34,769 nt of DNA, from NCBI GenBank assembly GCA_031257565.1, contig JAIROL010000142.1, forward strand, positions 1 to 34,769, given 5' to 3'. Position 1 is the stretch's first letter; each line of letters opens with the position of its first letter. A program made the translations under genes and the position numbers. The DNA comes from Tannerella sp. (GTDB taxonomy: Bacteria > Bacteroidota > Bacteroidia > Bacteroidales > Tannerellaceae). Shown piece after piece: positions 1 through 8,262 of this stretch. Under the pieces are notes generated by a model. That model was given only the letters and a program-made list of their open reading frames with translations, ran no database searches and was not told the origin of the DNA.

Positions 1-133
1 AACATGTTAAAAAAGATAAATCCCCATTCGTGTGATAACACATGAACAGGATTGCTTTATCTTTTTATGGACAGGTGCGAATAATTTATGGATTCTTTTT
101 TAATTGCCGAATTGCTGAAATAAGCAAGCTTAT

Positions 134-164
134 TTTGTATTGCTCTCAACTTGCGCTATCTTTG
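134..164 (+). promoter_or_regulatory. Bacteroidetes-type promoter of smpB
   Basis: TTTG at 134-137 and TATCTTTG at 157-164 are separated by exactly 19 bases. This fits the -33 TTTG and -7 TAnnTTTG consensus of the Bacteroidetes primary sigma factor. Transcription would begin near 170, leaving a leader of about 25 bases before the smpB ATG at 195. It also rules out the longer in-frame reading from 42 as the true start. Confidence 0.8.
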
Positions 165-194
165 CACATTTATTATAAAAGAAAAATATCAGGT

Positions 195-662
195 ATGGCG
201 GGAAAAGAAAAAATAAGCAGTAATATTCTGATTAAAAATAAACGCGCTTCGTTTGATTTCGAATTTATCGAAACATTTACGGCAGGAATTGTACTTACCG
301 GAACGGAAATTAAATCCATCCGCCTGGGTAAGGCGAGTCTTGTAGATACATATTGTATCGTTGAACGGAGTGAAGTCTGGGTGAAAAATATGTATATAGC
401 CGAATATTTTTACGGCACATACAATAATCATTCGGCACGACGCGATCGTAAGTTACTGCTTAATAAGAAAGAGATACGCCGCATCGAATCGGCGGCAAAA
501 AACAACGGATTTACCATTGTGCCGACTAAAATGTTTATGAATGAAAAAGGACTGGTGAAAATTGTTATCGCTATTGCGAAAGGGAAGAAAGAGTATGATA
601 AACGCCAGTCGCTGAAAGAGCGCGACGATAAGAGAATAATGAGCCGGGCTTTTATGAAATAG
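195..662 (+). CDS. smpB: SsrA-binding protein SmpB
   Basis: The product is a 155-residue tmRNA-binding protein that brings SsrA RNA to stalled ribosomes for trans-translation. The family signatures are all present: [18 protein letters not shown] near residues 25-42, [18 protein letters not shown] in the middle (RNA contact), and the basic tail [15 protein letters not shown] that enters the mRNA channel. The frame is open from 42, but ATG 195 gives the normal family length, and a promoter lies at 134-164, inside the longer reading. The gene stands alone, 98 bases before metH, with no terminator between them, so some read-through into metH is possible. No unusual features were seen. Confidence 0.96.
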   Translation: MAGKEKISSNILIKNKRASFDFEFIETFTAGIVLTGTEIKSIRLGKASLVDTYCIVERSEVWVKNMYIAEYFYGTYNNHSARRDRKLLLNKKEIRRIESAAKNNGFTIVPTKMFMNEKGLVKIVIAIAKGKKEYDKRQSLKERDDKRIMSRAFMK

Positions 663-760
663 CTTTTCTTTGTGAAACCCATGTGAAAGATTTTCGGTTT
701 TCAAATAATGTTATTGTAGCAGAAAAATAAGATCGTGCGAAGTAATAAAAACAGAATTGA

Positions 761-3700
761 ATGACAATAAAAAAAACAATAGAAATAATTCTTAAAGAAC
801 GCATACTTATTCTCGACGGTGGGATGGGGACGATGATCCAGGGCTTTCATCTGACGGAAGAGGATTATCGTGGAGATAGATTTGCCGATTATAACGGACA
901 GTTGAAAGGTAATTATGATTTGCTGAATATAACGCGTCCGGATGTGATACGCGATATACATCGTCAATACCTTGACGCGGGAGCGGATATTTTTTCGACA
1001 AATACGCTGAATGCCAATTCTATTTCGTTGGAAGACTATAAAATGCAGTCTCTTGCTTATGAGATGAATCATGCGGCAGGACAACTCTCGCGTGCGCTGG
1101 CTGATGGCTACATGAAAGAACATCCGGACAGGACTGTTTTTGTAGCGGGTTCGATCGGCCCGACAAGTAAAACCGCTTCGATGAGTCCGGATGTGAATGA
1201 TCCGGCTTATCGCGCCGTTTCGTATATGGATTTGTATAGCGCTTATTTTGAGCAGATTTGCGGGTTAACAGATGGAGGCGTCGATATTCTTTTATTCGAA
1301 ACGACTTTCGATACATTAAACGTGAAAGCGGGATTGGATGCGGCATTGCAGGTTATGGCCGATAAGCGGAAGGAACTGCCGGTTATGCTTTCGCTTACGC
1401 TTTCCGGTAAAGGCGGGCGGACGCTTTCCGGACAGACGCTATCTGCTGTTCTTGCCTCTGTTCAGCATATTCCATTGATGAGTATAGGATTAAACTGTTC
1501 GTTCGGCGCATCGGAAATGAAACCCCATCTGAAGGAACTGGCCGAGACTGCGCCTTACTTTATCAGCGCCTATCCGAATGCCGGTTTGCCGAATCAGTTT
1601 GGGCAATATGATGAGACTCCAGAGAAAATGGCTGTGCAGATAAAGGAGTATATAGATGAAGGACTGGTTAATATTGTCGGGGGATGTTGCGGAACTACGC
1701 CTGCACATATCGCCCTGTATCCGGCGCCGGTTAAGGGAGCAACGCCTCATAAGCCCGTAGAGAAAACAAATGCATTGTGGTTATCCGGCCTGGAACTGCT
1801 GGAGGTAAAACCCGAAAATAATTTCATCAACATAGGCGAACGTTGTAATGTTGCAGGTTCCCGTAAATTTCTGCGGCTTGTAAAAGAAAAAAATTACGAA
1901 GAAGCGCTGGCGATAGCCCGCAAACAAGTAGAAGACGGCGCGCAGGTTATCGATATAAATATGGATGACGGACTTCTTGACGCAGTCCATGAAATGAAGA
2001 CGTTCTTGAATCTGATAGCATCGGAGCCCGATATAGCGCGCGTACCCGTCATGATCGATTCCTCCAAATGGGATGTGATTAAAGAGGGATTGATGTGCGT
2101 TCAGGGTAAAAGTATTGTTAATTCAATAAGTCTGAAAGAAGGCGAAGAGACGTTTCTGGAACGTGCCGCAAAGATACGCCGGCTTGGAGCTGCCGCAGTT
2201 GTGATGGCCTTTGACGAAAAAGGGCAGGCAGACGTTTTTGAACGTAAGATTGAAGTCTGTGAACGCGCATATAAACTGCTGACGGAAAAGGCAGGCTTTC
2301 CGCCGCAGGATATCATTTTTGATCCGAATGTATTGGCTATTGCGACAGGTATGCCGGAGCATAACAGTTACGGACTTGACTTTATACGTGCCGCAGGCTG
2401 GATAAAGAAAAATCTTCCGCATGCAAAAGTGAGCGGCGGAATCAGTAACCTGTCGTTCTCGTTCCGCGGAAATAATTATGTGCGCGAGGCGATGCATGCG
2501 GTGTTTCTATATCATGCGATACATGAGGGGATGGACATGGGGATTGTTAACCCTTCGTCGTTTGTTACTTATGAAGATATAGAACCTTCGTTCCGGAATC
2601 TGCTGGAAGATGTGATTTTATACCGTCGTCCGGAGGCTGCGGACGAGCTTATCGGTTATGCGCAGGAAAATGTCGAAAAATCGTTCGGCGCATTGGAAAA
2701 TGTACGGGAGGTATGGCGCGAGCAACCTCCGGAAGCGCGTATTGAATATGCCTTGATGAAAGGGATAGACAATTACCTGGAAACAGATTTGCAGGAAGCG
2801 CTGAGAAAATATGACAAGGCTGTCGATATAATCGACGGGCCTCTGATGAATGGAATGAACAGGGTAGGAGAATTGTTTGGCGCAGGAAAGATGTTTCTCC
2901 CCCAGGTCGTTAAAACTGCGCGTACCATGAAGAAAGCCGTAGAACTGTTGCAGCCGGTCATTGAAGTGGAGAAATCTTCATCAGGAACTTCTAAAGCCGG
3001 AAAAATTGTTTTTGCAACAGTAAAAGGGGATGTGCATGACATCGGGAAAAATATTGTGTCGATTGTGCTGACATGCAACAACTATGAGGTGATAGACCTT
3101 GGCGTGATGGTATCTGCCGAAACCATCCTGGAAACCGTGCGGAGAGAAAAACCGGATTTGTTATGCCTTTCGGGACTGATAACCCCTTCTTTGGAAGAAA
3201 TGGCGCATGTGACAAACGAAATGCAGAAAGCGGGAATGAGCATACCGATTATGATCGGAGGGGCGACTACCTCGAAATTGCATACGGCGCTGAAAATTGC
3301 GCCACACTACGATTATCCTGTTATACATGCTGTCGATGCATCGCAAAGTCCGATTATTGCGGCAAAACTACTTAATCCGGATACGCGTGATGAATATATA
3401 AAAACGCTTAATGACGACTATGAACGTTTACGGATTGTTCAATCGGCTTCCGTCGAAACGAGACCATTACTTTCTTTGGAAGAAGCGCGCGCGCGTCGCC
3501 TGAAAACCGACTGGGCGAAGTCATGCATGATACATGTTCCGAAACGAATGGGAGTGCACAGGATGGACATACCGGTGGCAGAAGTCATTCCGTATATCAA
3601 TTGGATATTCTTTTTTACGGCATGGAGGCTTAACGGTCGTTACGAAGATTTATCGCGATTACATGATTGTGAAGGATGTCGCGCCGCCTGGCTTCACGAA

Positions 3701-4468
3701 CAACCGGAAACGGAACGTGCAAAGGCCAAAGAAGCGCTGAAGTTATATGATGATGCGCAAAAGGTCTTAAGGCAATTGGCCCGGGCGAAGGATGTACCCG
3801 CTTGTTGTGAAGCGCTTTACGGATTTTTTCCGGCGGTAAGTATCGGCGATGATATCCGTATAGGAGCCGAGACGATCCCGACATTGCGACAGCAGGCGCT
3901 TAATGATAAAGGATTCTGTTTGTCGCTTGCGGATTATGTAATACCTGAATCAGAAAGGCGTGAAGATTATGTCGGCGCATTTTCCGTTACGGCAGGTAAG
4001 AGTACGGAAACGCTTCGTCGCCAATATGAAAAACAAAATGACAATTATCGCCTGATGCTTGTTCAGACATTATCCGATCGCCTGACTGAAGCTGCAGCGG
4101 AATATCTCCATGAGAAAGTGCGTAAAGAATACTGGGGATATGCGCCTGATGAAAAATTGTCGGCGGAAGAATTGTTCAAAGCGCATTATCAGGGAATCCG
4201 CCCCGCTGTCGGTTATCCGTCGCTTCCGGACCAGGGATTGATTTTTACGCTGGACAGGCTATTGCAGTTAGACAGGATAGGAGTGAACCTGACTGAGAAC
4301 GGAGCGTTAATGCCGACGTCGTCTGTTGCCGGGTTTTACTTTTCTCATCCCGGATCATCCTATTTTATGATTGGAAGAATCTCGGAAGAACAGTTACAGG
4401 ATTACGCGGTTCGCCGTAGACAATCAGCTAATGATTTGAGACGCTTTCTGATAAAGAATCTGAAATGA
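761..4468 (+). CDS. metH: Cobalamin-dependent methionine synthase MetH
   Basis: This full-length, four-module enzyme (1235 residues) moves a methyl group from 5-methyl-tetrahydrofolate through cobalamin to homocysteine in the cytoplasm. The homocysteine domain (about 1-330) carries the zinc-binding Cys246, Cys309 and Cys310 in LNCSFGA and GGCCGTTP. The pterin domain (about 345-620) begins with NFINIGERCNVAGSRKF. The B12 cap and B12-binding domain (about 650-890) contain DVHDIGKN, whose His759 is the expected lower cobalt ligand. The C-terminal reactivation domain (about 900-1235) has the AdoMet-binding motif RPAVGYPSLPD near residue 1147. All key residues are present, so it should be active and B12-dependent. 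I see no cobalamin riboswitch in the 98-base leader. tsaD follows 28 bases after its stop. Confidence 0.97.
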   Translation: MTIKKTIEIILKERILILDGGMGTMIQGFHLTEEDYRGDRFADYNGQLKGNYDLLNITRPDVIRDIHRQYLDAGADIFSTNTLNANSISLEDYKMQSLAYEMNHAAGQLSRALADGYMKEHPDRTVFVAGSIGPTSKTASMSPDVNDPAYRAVSYMDLYSAYFEQICGLTDGGVDILLFETTFDTLNVKAGLDAALQVMADKRKELPVMLSLTLSGKGGRTLSGQTLSAVLASVQHIPLMSIGLNCSFGASEMKPHLKELAETAPYFISAYPNAGLPNQFGQYDETPEKMAVQIKEYIDEGLVNIVGGCCGTTPAHIALYPAPVKGATPHKPVEKTNALWLSGLELLEVKPENNFINIGERCNVAGSRKFLRLVKEKNYEEALAIARKQVEDGAQVIDINMDDGLLDAVHEMKTFLNLIASEPDIARVPVMIDSSKWDVIKEGLMCVQGKSIVNSISLKEGEETFLERAAKIRRLGAAAVVMAFDEKGQADVFERKIEVCERAYKLLTEKAGFPPQDIIFDPNVLAIATGMPEHNSYGLDFIRAAGWIKKNLPHAKVSGGISNLSFSFRGNNYVREAMHAVFLYHAIHEGMDMGIVNPSSFVTYEDIEPSFRNLLEDVILYRRPEAADELIGYAQENVEKSFGALENVREVWREQPPEARIEYALMKGIDNYLETDLQEALRKYDKAVDIIDGPLMNGMNRVGELFGAGKMFLPQVVKTARTMKKAVELLQPVIEVEKSSSGTSKAGKIVFATVKGDVHDIGKNIVSIVLTCNNYEVIDLGVMVSAETILETVRREKPDLLCLSGLITPSLEEMAHVTNEMQKAGMSIPIMIGGATTSKLHTALKIAPHYDYPVIHAVDASQSPIIAAKLLNPDTRDEYIKTLNDDYERLRIVQSASVETRPLLSLEEARARRLKTDWAKSCMIHVPKRMGVHRMDIPVAEVIPYINWIFFFTAWRLNGRYEDLSRLHDCEGCRAAWLHEQPETERAKAKEALKLYDDAQKVLRQLARAKDVPACCEALYGFFPAVSIGDDIRIGAETIPTLRQQALNDKGFCLSLADYVIPESERREDYVGAFSVTAGKSTETLRRQYEKQNDNYRLMLVQTLSDRLTEAAAEYLHEKVRKEYWGYAPDEKLSAEELFKAHYQGIRPAVGYPSLPDQGLIFTLDRLLQLDRIGVNLTENGALMPTSSVAGFYFSHPGSSYFMIGRISEEQLQDYAVRRRQSANDLRRFLIKNLK

Positions 4469-4496
4469 AAATGATATTTTGCACAAAAATAAATAC

Positions 4497-5528
4497 ATGG
4501 GTATAACAATTATAGGAATCGAATCATCCTGCGATGATACGTCGTGCGCCGTAATACGCGATGGCGCGTTACTCTCGAATGTAATTGCAGGACAGGTAGT
4601 GCATGAGGCTTATGGCGGCGTTGTGCCGGAACTGGCGTCCAGGGCGCATCAGCAAAATATAGTTCCGGTCGTATCGGAAGCGATCAAACAGGCCGGCATT
4701 GAGCGTGCCGAACTGACGGCTGTCGCTTTTACGCGCGGACCGGGTCTGCTTGGCTCATTATTAGTTGGCGCATCCTTTGCCAAAGGGCTTTCGATATCTC
4801 TGGATATACCGATGATAGAAGTAAATCATTTGCAGGCGCATGTGTTGGCTCATTTTATAAAACAAGCGCCCGATGATAATCGTCCTCCTCCTTCCTGTCC
4901 GTTTCTTTGTTTACTTGTTTCGGGCGGCAATTCGCAGATCATAAAAGTCAATGCTTATAATGAGATGGAAGCGATCGGACAGACGATTGACGACGCCGCA
5001 GGAGAGGCCTTTGACAAATGCGCGAAAGCGATAGGGTTGGGATATCCCGGCGGACCGATAGTCGACAGGCTTGCAAACGAAGGCAATGCAAATGCTTTTG
5101 TGTTCAGTAAACCTCATATTCCCGGATATGATTATAGTTTCAGCGGGCTTAAAACTTCTTTTTTGTATACTTTACGCGACGCGTTAAAAGAAAATCCCGA
5201 TTTTATTGAACAACGGAAAGCTGATCTATGCGCTTCACTGCAAAAAACGGTGATAGACATTCTGATGGATAAATTACGAAAAGCGGCAAAAGATATGAAT
5301 ATAAATGAAATAGCCGTTGCAGGGGGGGTATCGGCCAATTCCGGATTGCGCGACGCCTTTAAGGAACATGCCGGACGTCTGGGCTGGAACATACATCTTC
5401 CTCCGAACGCGTTTACTACGGATAACGCGGCAATGGTAGCCATCACAGGTTATTATAAATACCTGGATCGCGAGTTCTGTCCGATGGATGCAGTTCCATT
5501 TGCAAGGGTGGAAGCGACTATAAAATAA
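4497..5528 (+). CDS. tsaD: tRNA N6-adenosine threonylcarbamoyltransferase TsaD
   Basis: TsaD transfers the threonylcarbamoyl group onto A37 of ANN-decoding tRNAs (t6A), working with TsaB, TsaC and TsaE, which are not in this window. The 343-residue protein shows IGIESSCDDTSCAVI at the N-terminus, GGVVPELASRAH, the metal-binding His pair in VNHLQAHVLAHF, LVSGGNSQI, DDAAGEAFDK, FSGLKT, GGVSANSGLR and TDNAAMVAITGY, whose Asp is a metal ligand. A longer frame begins at a TTG at 4479, but the ATG at 4497 places the GIESSCDDT motif at the usual distance from the start. The gene sits 28 bases after metH and is probably cotranscribed with it. Confidence 0.96.
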   Translation: MGITIIGIESSCDDTSCAVIRDGALLSNVIAGQVVHEAYGGVVPELASRAHQQNIVPVVSEAIKQAGIERAELTAVAFTRGPGLLGSLLVGASFAKGLSISLDIPMIEVNHLQAHVLAHFIKQAPDDNRPPPSCPFLCLLVSGGNSQIIKVNAYNEMEAIGQTIDDAAGEAFDKCAKAIGLGYPGGPIVDRLANEGNANAFVFSKPHIPGYDYSFSGLKTSFLYTLRDALKENPDFIEQRKADLCASLQKTVIDILMDKLRKAAKDMNINEIAVAGGVSANSGLRDAFKEHAGRLGWNIHLPPNAFTTDNAAMVAITGYYKYLDREFCPMDAVPFARVEATIK

Positions 5529-5561
5529 ATGAAAGATAATATTACCGTTCTCTGATAATTA

Positions 5562-5601
5562 CGGCGTTTGCCCAAGTTAATCGGCGTTTGTTCAATTTAA
5601 A
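5562..5601 (+). repeat. Two imperfect 20-bp tandem repeats upstream of cinA
   Basis: Two adjacent 20-base units, 5562-5581 and 5582-5601, both begin CGGCGTTTG and continue as CCCAAGTTAAT and TTCAATTTAAA. They lie directly in front of the cinA start at 5614. Each carries a TTTG, but no TAnnTTTG stands at the right distance. They may be a small duplication or a regulator-binding pair, or have no function. Confidence 0.6.
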
Positions 5602-5613
5602 AAAGATGAAATT

Positions 5614-6849
5614 ATGACAGTTGAAATTATTACCATAGGAGATGAATTATTGATAGGGCAGGTGATCGATACCAACTCTGCCTGGATGGCAAAGGTTTTA
5701 AATGATAACGGCTTTCAGGTAATACGTAAGGTGGCTGTCGGCGACGACGCCGACGATATCAAAAAAGCGATCGGCGACGCGCGCGGAAAAGCTCCTGTCG
5801 TATTGGTTACCGGCGGGCTGGGACCTACTAGAGATGATATTACGCTGAAAACGCTATGCGAATATTTCGATACATCATTGCGCTTTTCGGAAGAAGTATA
5901 TGCTCATATCGAACGCATGTTCCGGGAGCGAGGTTACAGAATGAATGAGCTGACGCGAAATCAGGCCATGATCCCGGAAAAAGCGACGGTTATACAAAAT
6001 CAGGCCGGAACGGCTCCGTGTACGTGGTTTGAACAGGATGGAAGAATACTTGTTTCTATGCCGGGAGTTCCTTATGAAATGAAGTGGCTGATGGAGAATG
6101 AGATTGTGCCGCGCTTGAAAAAGAAATTTCATCAGGACATTTATATAAAACATCAGACGTGCCGGGTTTCAGGAATCCCGGAAGCTGCGCTTGCCATCAG
6201 ACTTGCCGATTTCGAAAATAACATGCCTTCGTTTGTGAAACTTGCTTATCTGCCTCAGTCGGGTATTATACGCCTGCGCTTGTCTGCATATAGTAAGGAT
6301 GAAAAAAAAGCGGAAGAAACGATTCTCGCATTACGGAAACAACTGAAAGATATACTGAAAGGACATATCATTGCTGAAGAAGATAAAAATATCGAAATGA
6401 TTGTCGGGGAAAGATTACGCTCAAAAGGCCTGACTATTGGTACGGCAGAAAGTTGTACCGGAGGCTCTATTGCTGCATTGCTGACGTCTGTTCCCGGAAG
6501 CTCCGATTATTTTCTTGGAAGCGTGGTCTCTTATGCAAATGAGGTAAAGCGCCATGTTTTGGGCGTTTCCGGAAGCGATCTGGAGCAATATGGCGCTGTC
6601 AGCCGGCAGGTAGTGGAACAGATGGCGCAGGGAGCCTTGCGGATTCTAAGGTGCGATTATTCGATAGCTACATCCGGAATAGCCGGACCCGACGGCGGAA
6701 CACCCGGAAAACCGGTAGGAACCGTATGGATCGCTATAGCAAACAGAAATACTGTAATATCCGGAGAATACCATTTTACTACTGTACGCGAACAAAACAT
6801 CCAACGTACGGTCAATACTTCGTTATTAATGTTGCTTGATCAGTTATAG
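5614..6849 (+). CDS. cinA: CinA-family protein (MoCF domain plus nicotinamide-nucleotide amidase domain)
   Basis: A two-domain CinA protein of 411 residues. Residues 1 to about 170 form the MoCF-like domain (IITIGDELLIGQVIDTNSAW, VLVTGGLGPTRDDIT, SMPGVPYEM), which in relatives hydrolyses ADP-ribose. Residues about 255-411 form the CinA/PncC domain (GTAESCTGGSIAALLTSVPG, SVVSYANEVK, GAVS, ATSGIAGPDGGTPGKPVGTVW), which deamidates nicotinamide mononucleotide. The protein therefore probably works in pyridine-nucleotide salvage; the historical competence link does not follow from sequence alone. It begins 85 bases after tsaD. Its stop at 6849 is followed within eight bases by a transposase remnant, so the original downstream sequence has been replaced. 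Confidence 0.93.
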   Translation: MTVEIITIGDELLIGQVIDTNSAWMAKVLNDNGFQVIRKVAVGDDADDIKKAIGDARGKAPVVLVTGGLGPTRDDITLKTLCEYFDTSLRFSEEVYAHIERMFRERGYRMNELTRNQAMIPEKATVIQNQAGTAPCTWFEQDGRILVSMPGVPYEMKWLMENEIVPRLKKKFHQDIYIKHQTCRVSGIPEAALAIRLADFENNMPSFVKLAYLPQSGIIRLRLSAYSKDEKKAEETILALRKQLKDILKGHIIAEEDKNIEMIVGERLRSKGLTIGTAESCTGGSIAALLTSVPGSSDYFLGSVVSYANEVKRHVLGVSGSDLEQYGAVSRQVVEQMAQGALRILRCDYSIATSGIAGPDGGTPGKPVGTVWIAIANRNTVISGEYHFTTVREQNIQRTVNTSLLMLLDQL

Positions 6850-6856
6850 TTGAAAA

Positions 6857-7112
6857 ATGAAAGGCTGTATCGTGACCATTGACGCCATGGGCCGTCAAAA
6901 TGAGATTGCCTCTAAAATAATTGAAAAGGAAGCCGGTTATCTGTTGGCGCTCAAGGTGAATCAGGGTAGCCTTCAGGAGCAGGTGGAGGATTCTTTCCGC
7001 TTTATAAAACCGTCATCCACGGATGAACAGGTCGATGCGGTCATGGCACAGGGTAGAAACACGTAAATGTTCGGTCATAAGCGACTTGTCGATGATAGAA
7101 AGGCGAGATTAG
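6857..7112 (+). pseudogene. Decayed ISAs1-family transposase fragment
   Basis: The first 70 codons read KGCIVTIDAMGRQNEIASK and so on. This is the conserved block of ISAs1 (H-repeat-associated, YhhI-like) transposases that carries the second Asp of the DDE triad. The frame ends at a TAA at 7064-7066. Similarity then continues in another frame from 7047 as HRVETRKCSVISDLSMIE, the block with the catalytic Glu, until a stop at 7110-7112. The fragment thus has at least one frameshift and lacks both the N-terminal part with the first Asp and the C-terminal part. No terminal inverted repeats were found. It cannot be active and looks like a relic inserted just after cinA. Confidence 0.82.
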
Positions 7113-7144
7113 ATGCGTCGGCCCTGTGTGAATCGCCAGCAATA

Positions 7145-7176
7145 TTTGTTATTGTTTGCGATTTGTATTATCTTTG
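7145..7176 (+). promoter_or_regulatory. Promoter of the GDSL hydrolase gene
   Basis: TTTG at 7145-7148 and TATCTTTG at 7169-7176 are spaced by 20 bases, close to the Bacteroidetes consensus. The ATG at 7205 lies about 28 bases after the -7 element. This supports 7205 as the start and excludes the in-frame extension that begins inside the transposase relic. Confidence 0.72.
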
Positions 7177-7204
7177 TTCGATTGAAATCAATTTGAGTAA
7201 TACG

Positions 7205-7969
7205 ATGAATACAAGACGAAATTTTTTAAAGAAAGCGGCGTTTGCAGGCGTCGGTATGGCGCTTATTCCGGAAATAGCCAATGCTGCAGTTCATGGACAA
7301 AATCGTGTTAGCCGGAAAAATGTAACGCTGAAGAGAGATGCTGTAATTCTTTTTCAGGGGGATTCCATCACAGACTGTGGGCGTAAAAGAGAGTCAATCA
7401 CATGTAATAATGTAGATCAGCTGGGGAACGGATATGCTCTTTTTACGGCGACGTCCATCCTTGCCGGGCAGGCGGACAAACAGCCGAAAATTTATAATCG
7501 CGGGATAAGCGGGAATAAAGTGTACCAGCTTCGTGAACGATGGGAAATCGATACGCTTTCGTTTATGCCGGATGTACTTAGTATCCTGATTGGCGTGAAT
7601 GATTATTGGCATACGCTGAACGGCAAATATAATGGTACTGTTCAGATCTATGAAAGCGATTTGCGTAATTTATTGAAATATACAAAAGAAAAACTTCCTA
7701 AGATACGGCTTGTACTTTGCGAGCCTTTTGCATTGAGCGGCGGTTCTGCCATTAATGACGATGCATGGTTCCCGATGTTTAACGATTACAGGGCGTCCCT
7801 GAAGAAGCTTGCCGGAGAATTTGATGCGGTCTTTGTTCCTTTTCAGTCTGCCTTTGACGAAGCGGTAAAAGTCGCTCCTGCGACATACTGGTCTGCCGAC
7901 GGCGTGCATCCCGATTTACCCGGACGCCAGCTGATGGCGGAAACATGGTTGAGAGCGACGAGATTATAA
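7205..7969 (+). CDS. Exported SGNH/GDSL-family hydrolase
   Basis: A 254-residue secreted esterase-like protein. The N-terminus MNTRRNFLKKAAFAGVGMAL has a twin-arginine-like RRNFLKK motif and a hydrophobic stretch ending near IANAA, so export by Tat or Sec is likely. SGNH block I is GDSITDCGR with nucleophile Ser54. Block III is IGVNDYWH with the oxyanion Asn. Block V is DGVHPD with Asp232 and His235. Family members deacetylate or de-esterify polysaccharides or lipids, and the sequence does not show which. The gene is monocistronic, with its own promoter just after the ISAs1 relic and a gap of nearly 300 bases behind it. Confidence 0.88.
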   Translation: MNTRRNFLKKAAFAGVGMALIPEIANAAVHGQNRVSRKNVTLKRDAVILFQGDSITDCGRKRESITCNNVDQLGNGYALFTATSILAGQADKQPKIYNRGISGNKVYQLRERWEIDTLSFMPDVLSILIGVNDYWHTLNGKYNGTVQIYESDLRNLLKYTKEKLPKIRLVLCEPFALSGGSAINDDAWFPMFNDYRASLKKLAGEFDAVFVPFQSAFDEAVKVAPATYWSADGVHPDLPGRQLMAETWLRATRL

Positions 7970-8032
7970 TCACGGACCTACATTGCAGGTCGGCACACTC
8001 GGAGCTGCGGGCGACGGGCCTACGATGCAGGA

Positions 8033-8116
8033 TTATTTTTCCGCAATCAATTTATCTTCAAGCATTTTGATATAGAATCCTCCGACTGCCCGGCAATTTT
8101 TTATGTGGAATTTATA
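8033..8116 (-). other. Possible tail of a lost gene in a 293-base gap
   Basis: The gap between the GDSL gene and the RimK-like gene (7970-8262) has no complete gene. On the minus strand 27 codons are open before a TAA and include FYIKMLEDKLIAEK, which reads like a natural protein C-terminus. It has no start and I cannot assign a family, so it may be chance. A short inverted repeat, ACCT to AGGT, lies near 7977-7991. The rest is AT-rich sequence without recognisable features. Confidence 0.2.
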
Positions 8117-8227
8117 TCATTGTTTTTCAGCATGTTGGAAATTAGATCTCTAAAAACCTGCGGAGTTATGGAGCATATAATTTTGATAAAATTATAGCAT
8201 AAAAAACCATTGATTATAAAGATTGAT

Positions 8228-8235
8228 TATCTTTG
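8228..8235 (+). promoter_or_regulatory. -7 element before the RimK-like gene
   Basis: TATCTTTG matches TAnnTTTG exactly and lies 27 bases before the ATG at 8263. No TTTG stands at the ideal distance; the nearest TTG, at 8210-8212, is only 15 bases away. The promoter may therefore be weak or need an activator. Confidence 0.55.
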
Positions 8236-8262
8236 ACCCCGTTTTAAACATGATCTATTTTT

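Noticed and set aside
42-194. N-terminal extension of the smpB frame
   Set aside because: The reading from 42 is open, but the promoter lies inside it and the normal family start is at 195.
663-760. Cobalamin riboswitch before metH
   Set aside because: The leader has only 98 bases and no B12-box-like sequence or suitable stems were seen.
4479-4496. TTG start for tsaD
   Set aside because: It adds six residues before the usual N-terminus; the ATG at 4497 fits the family better.
7067-7204. Longer start of the GDSL hydrolase
   Set aside because: These 46 codons overlap the ISAs1 relic and the promoter; the signal peptide begins at 7205.
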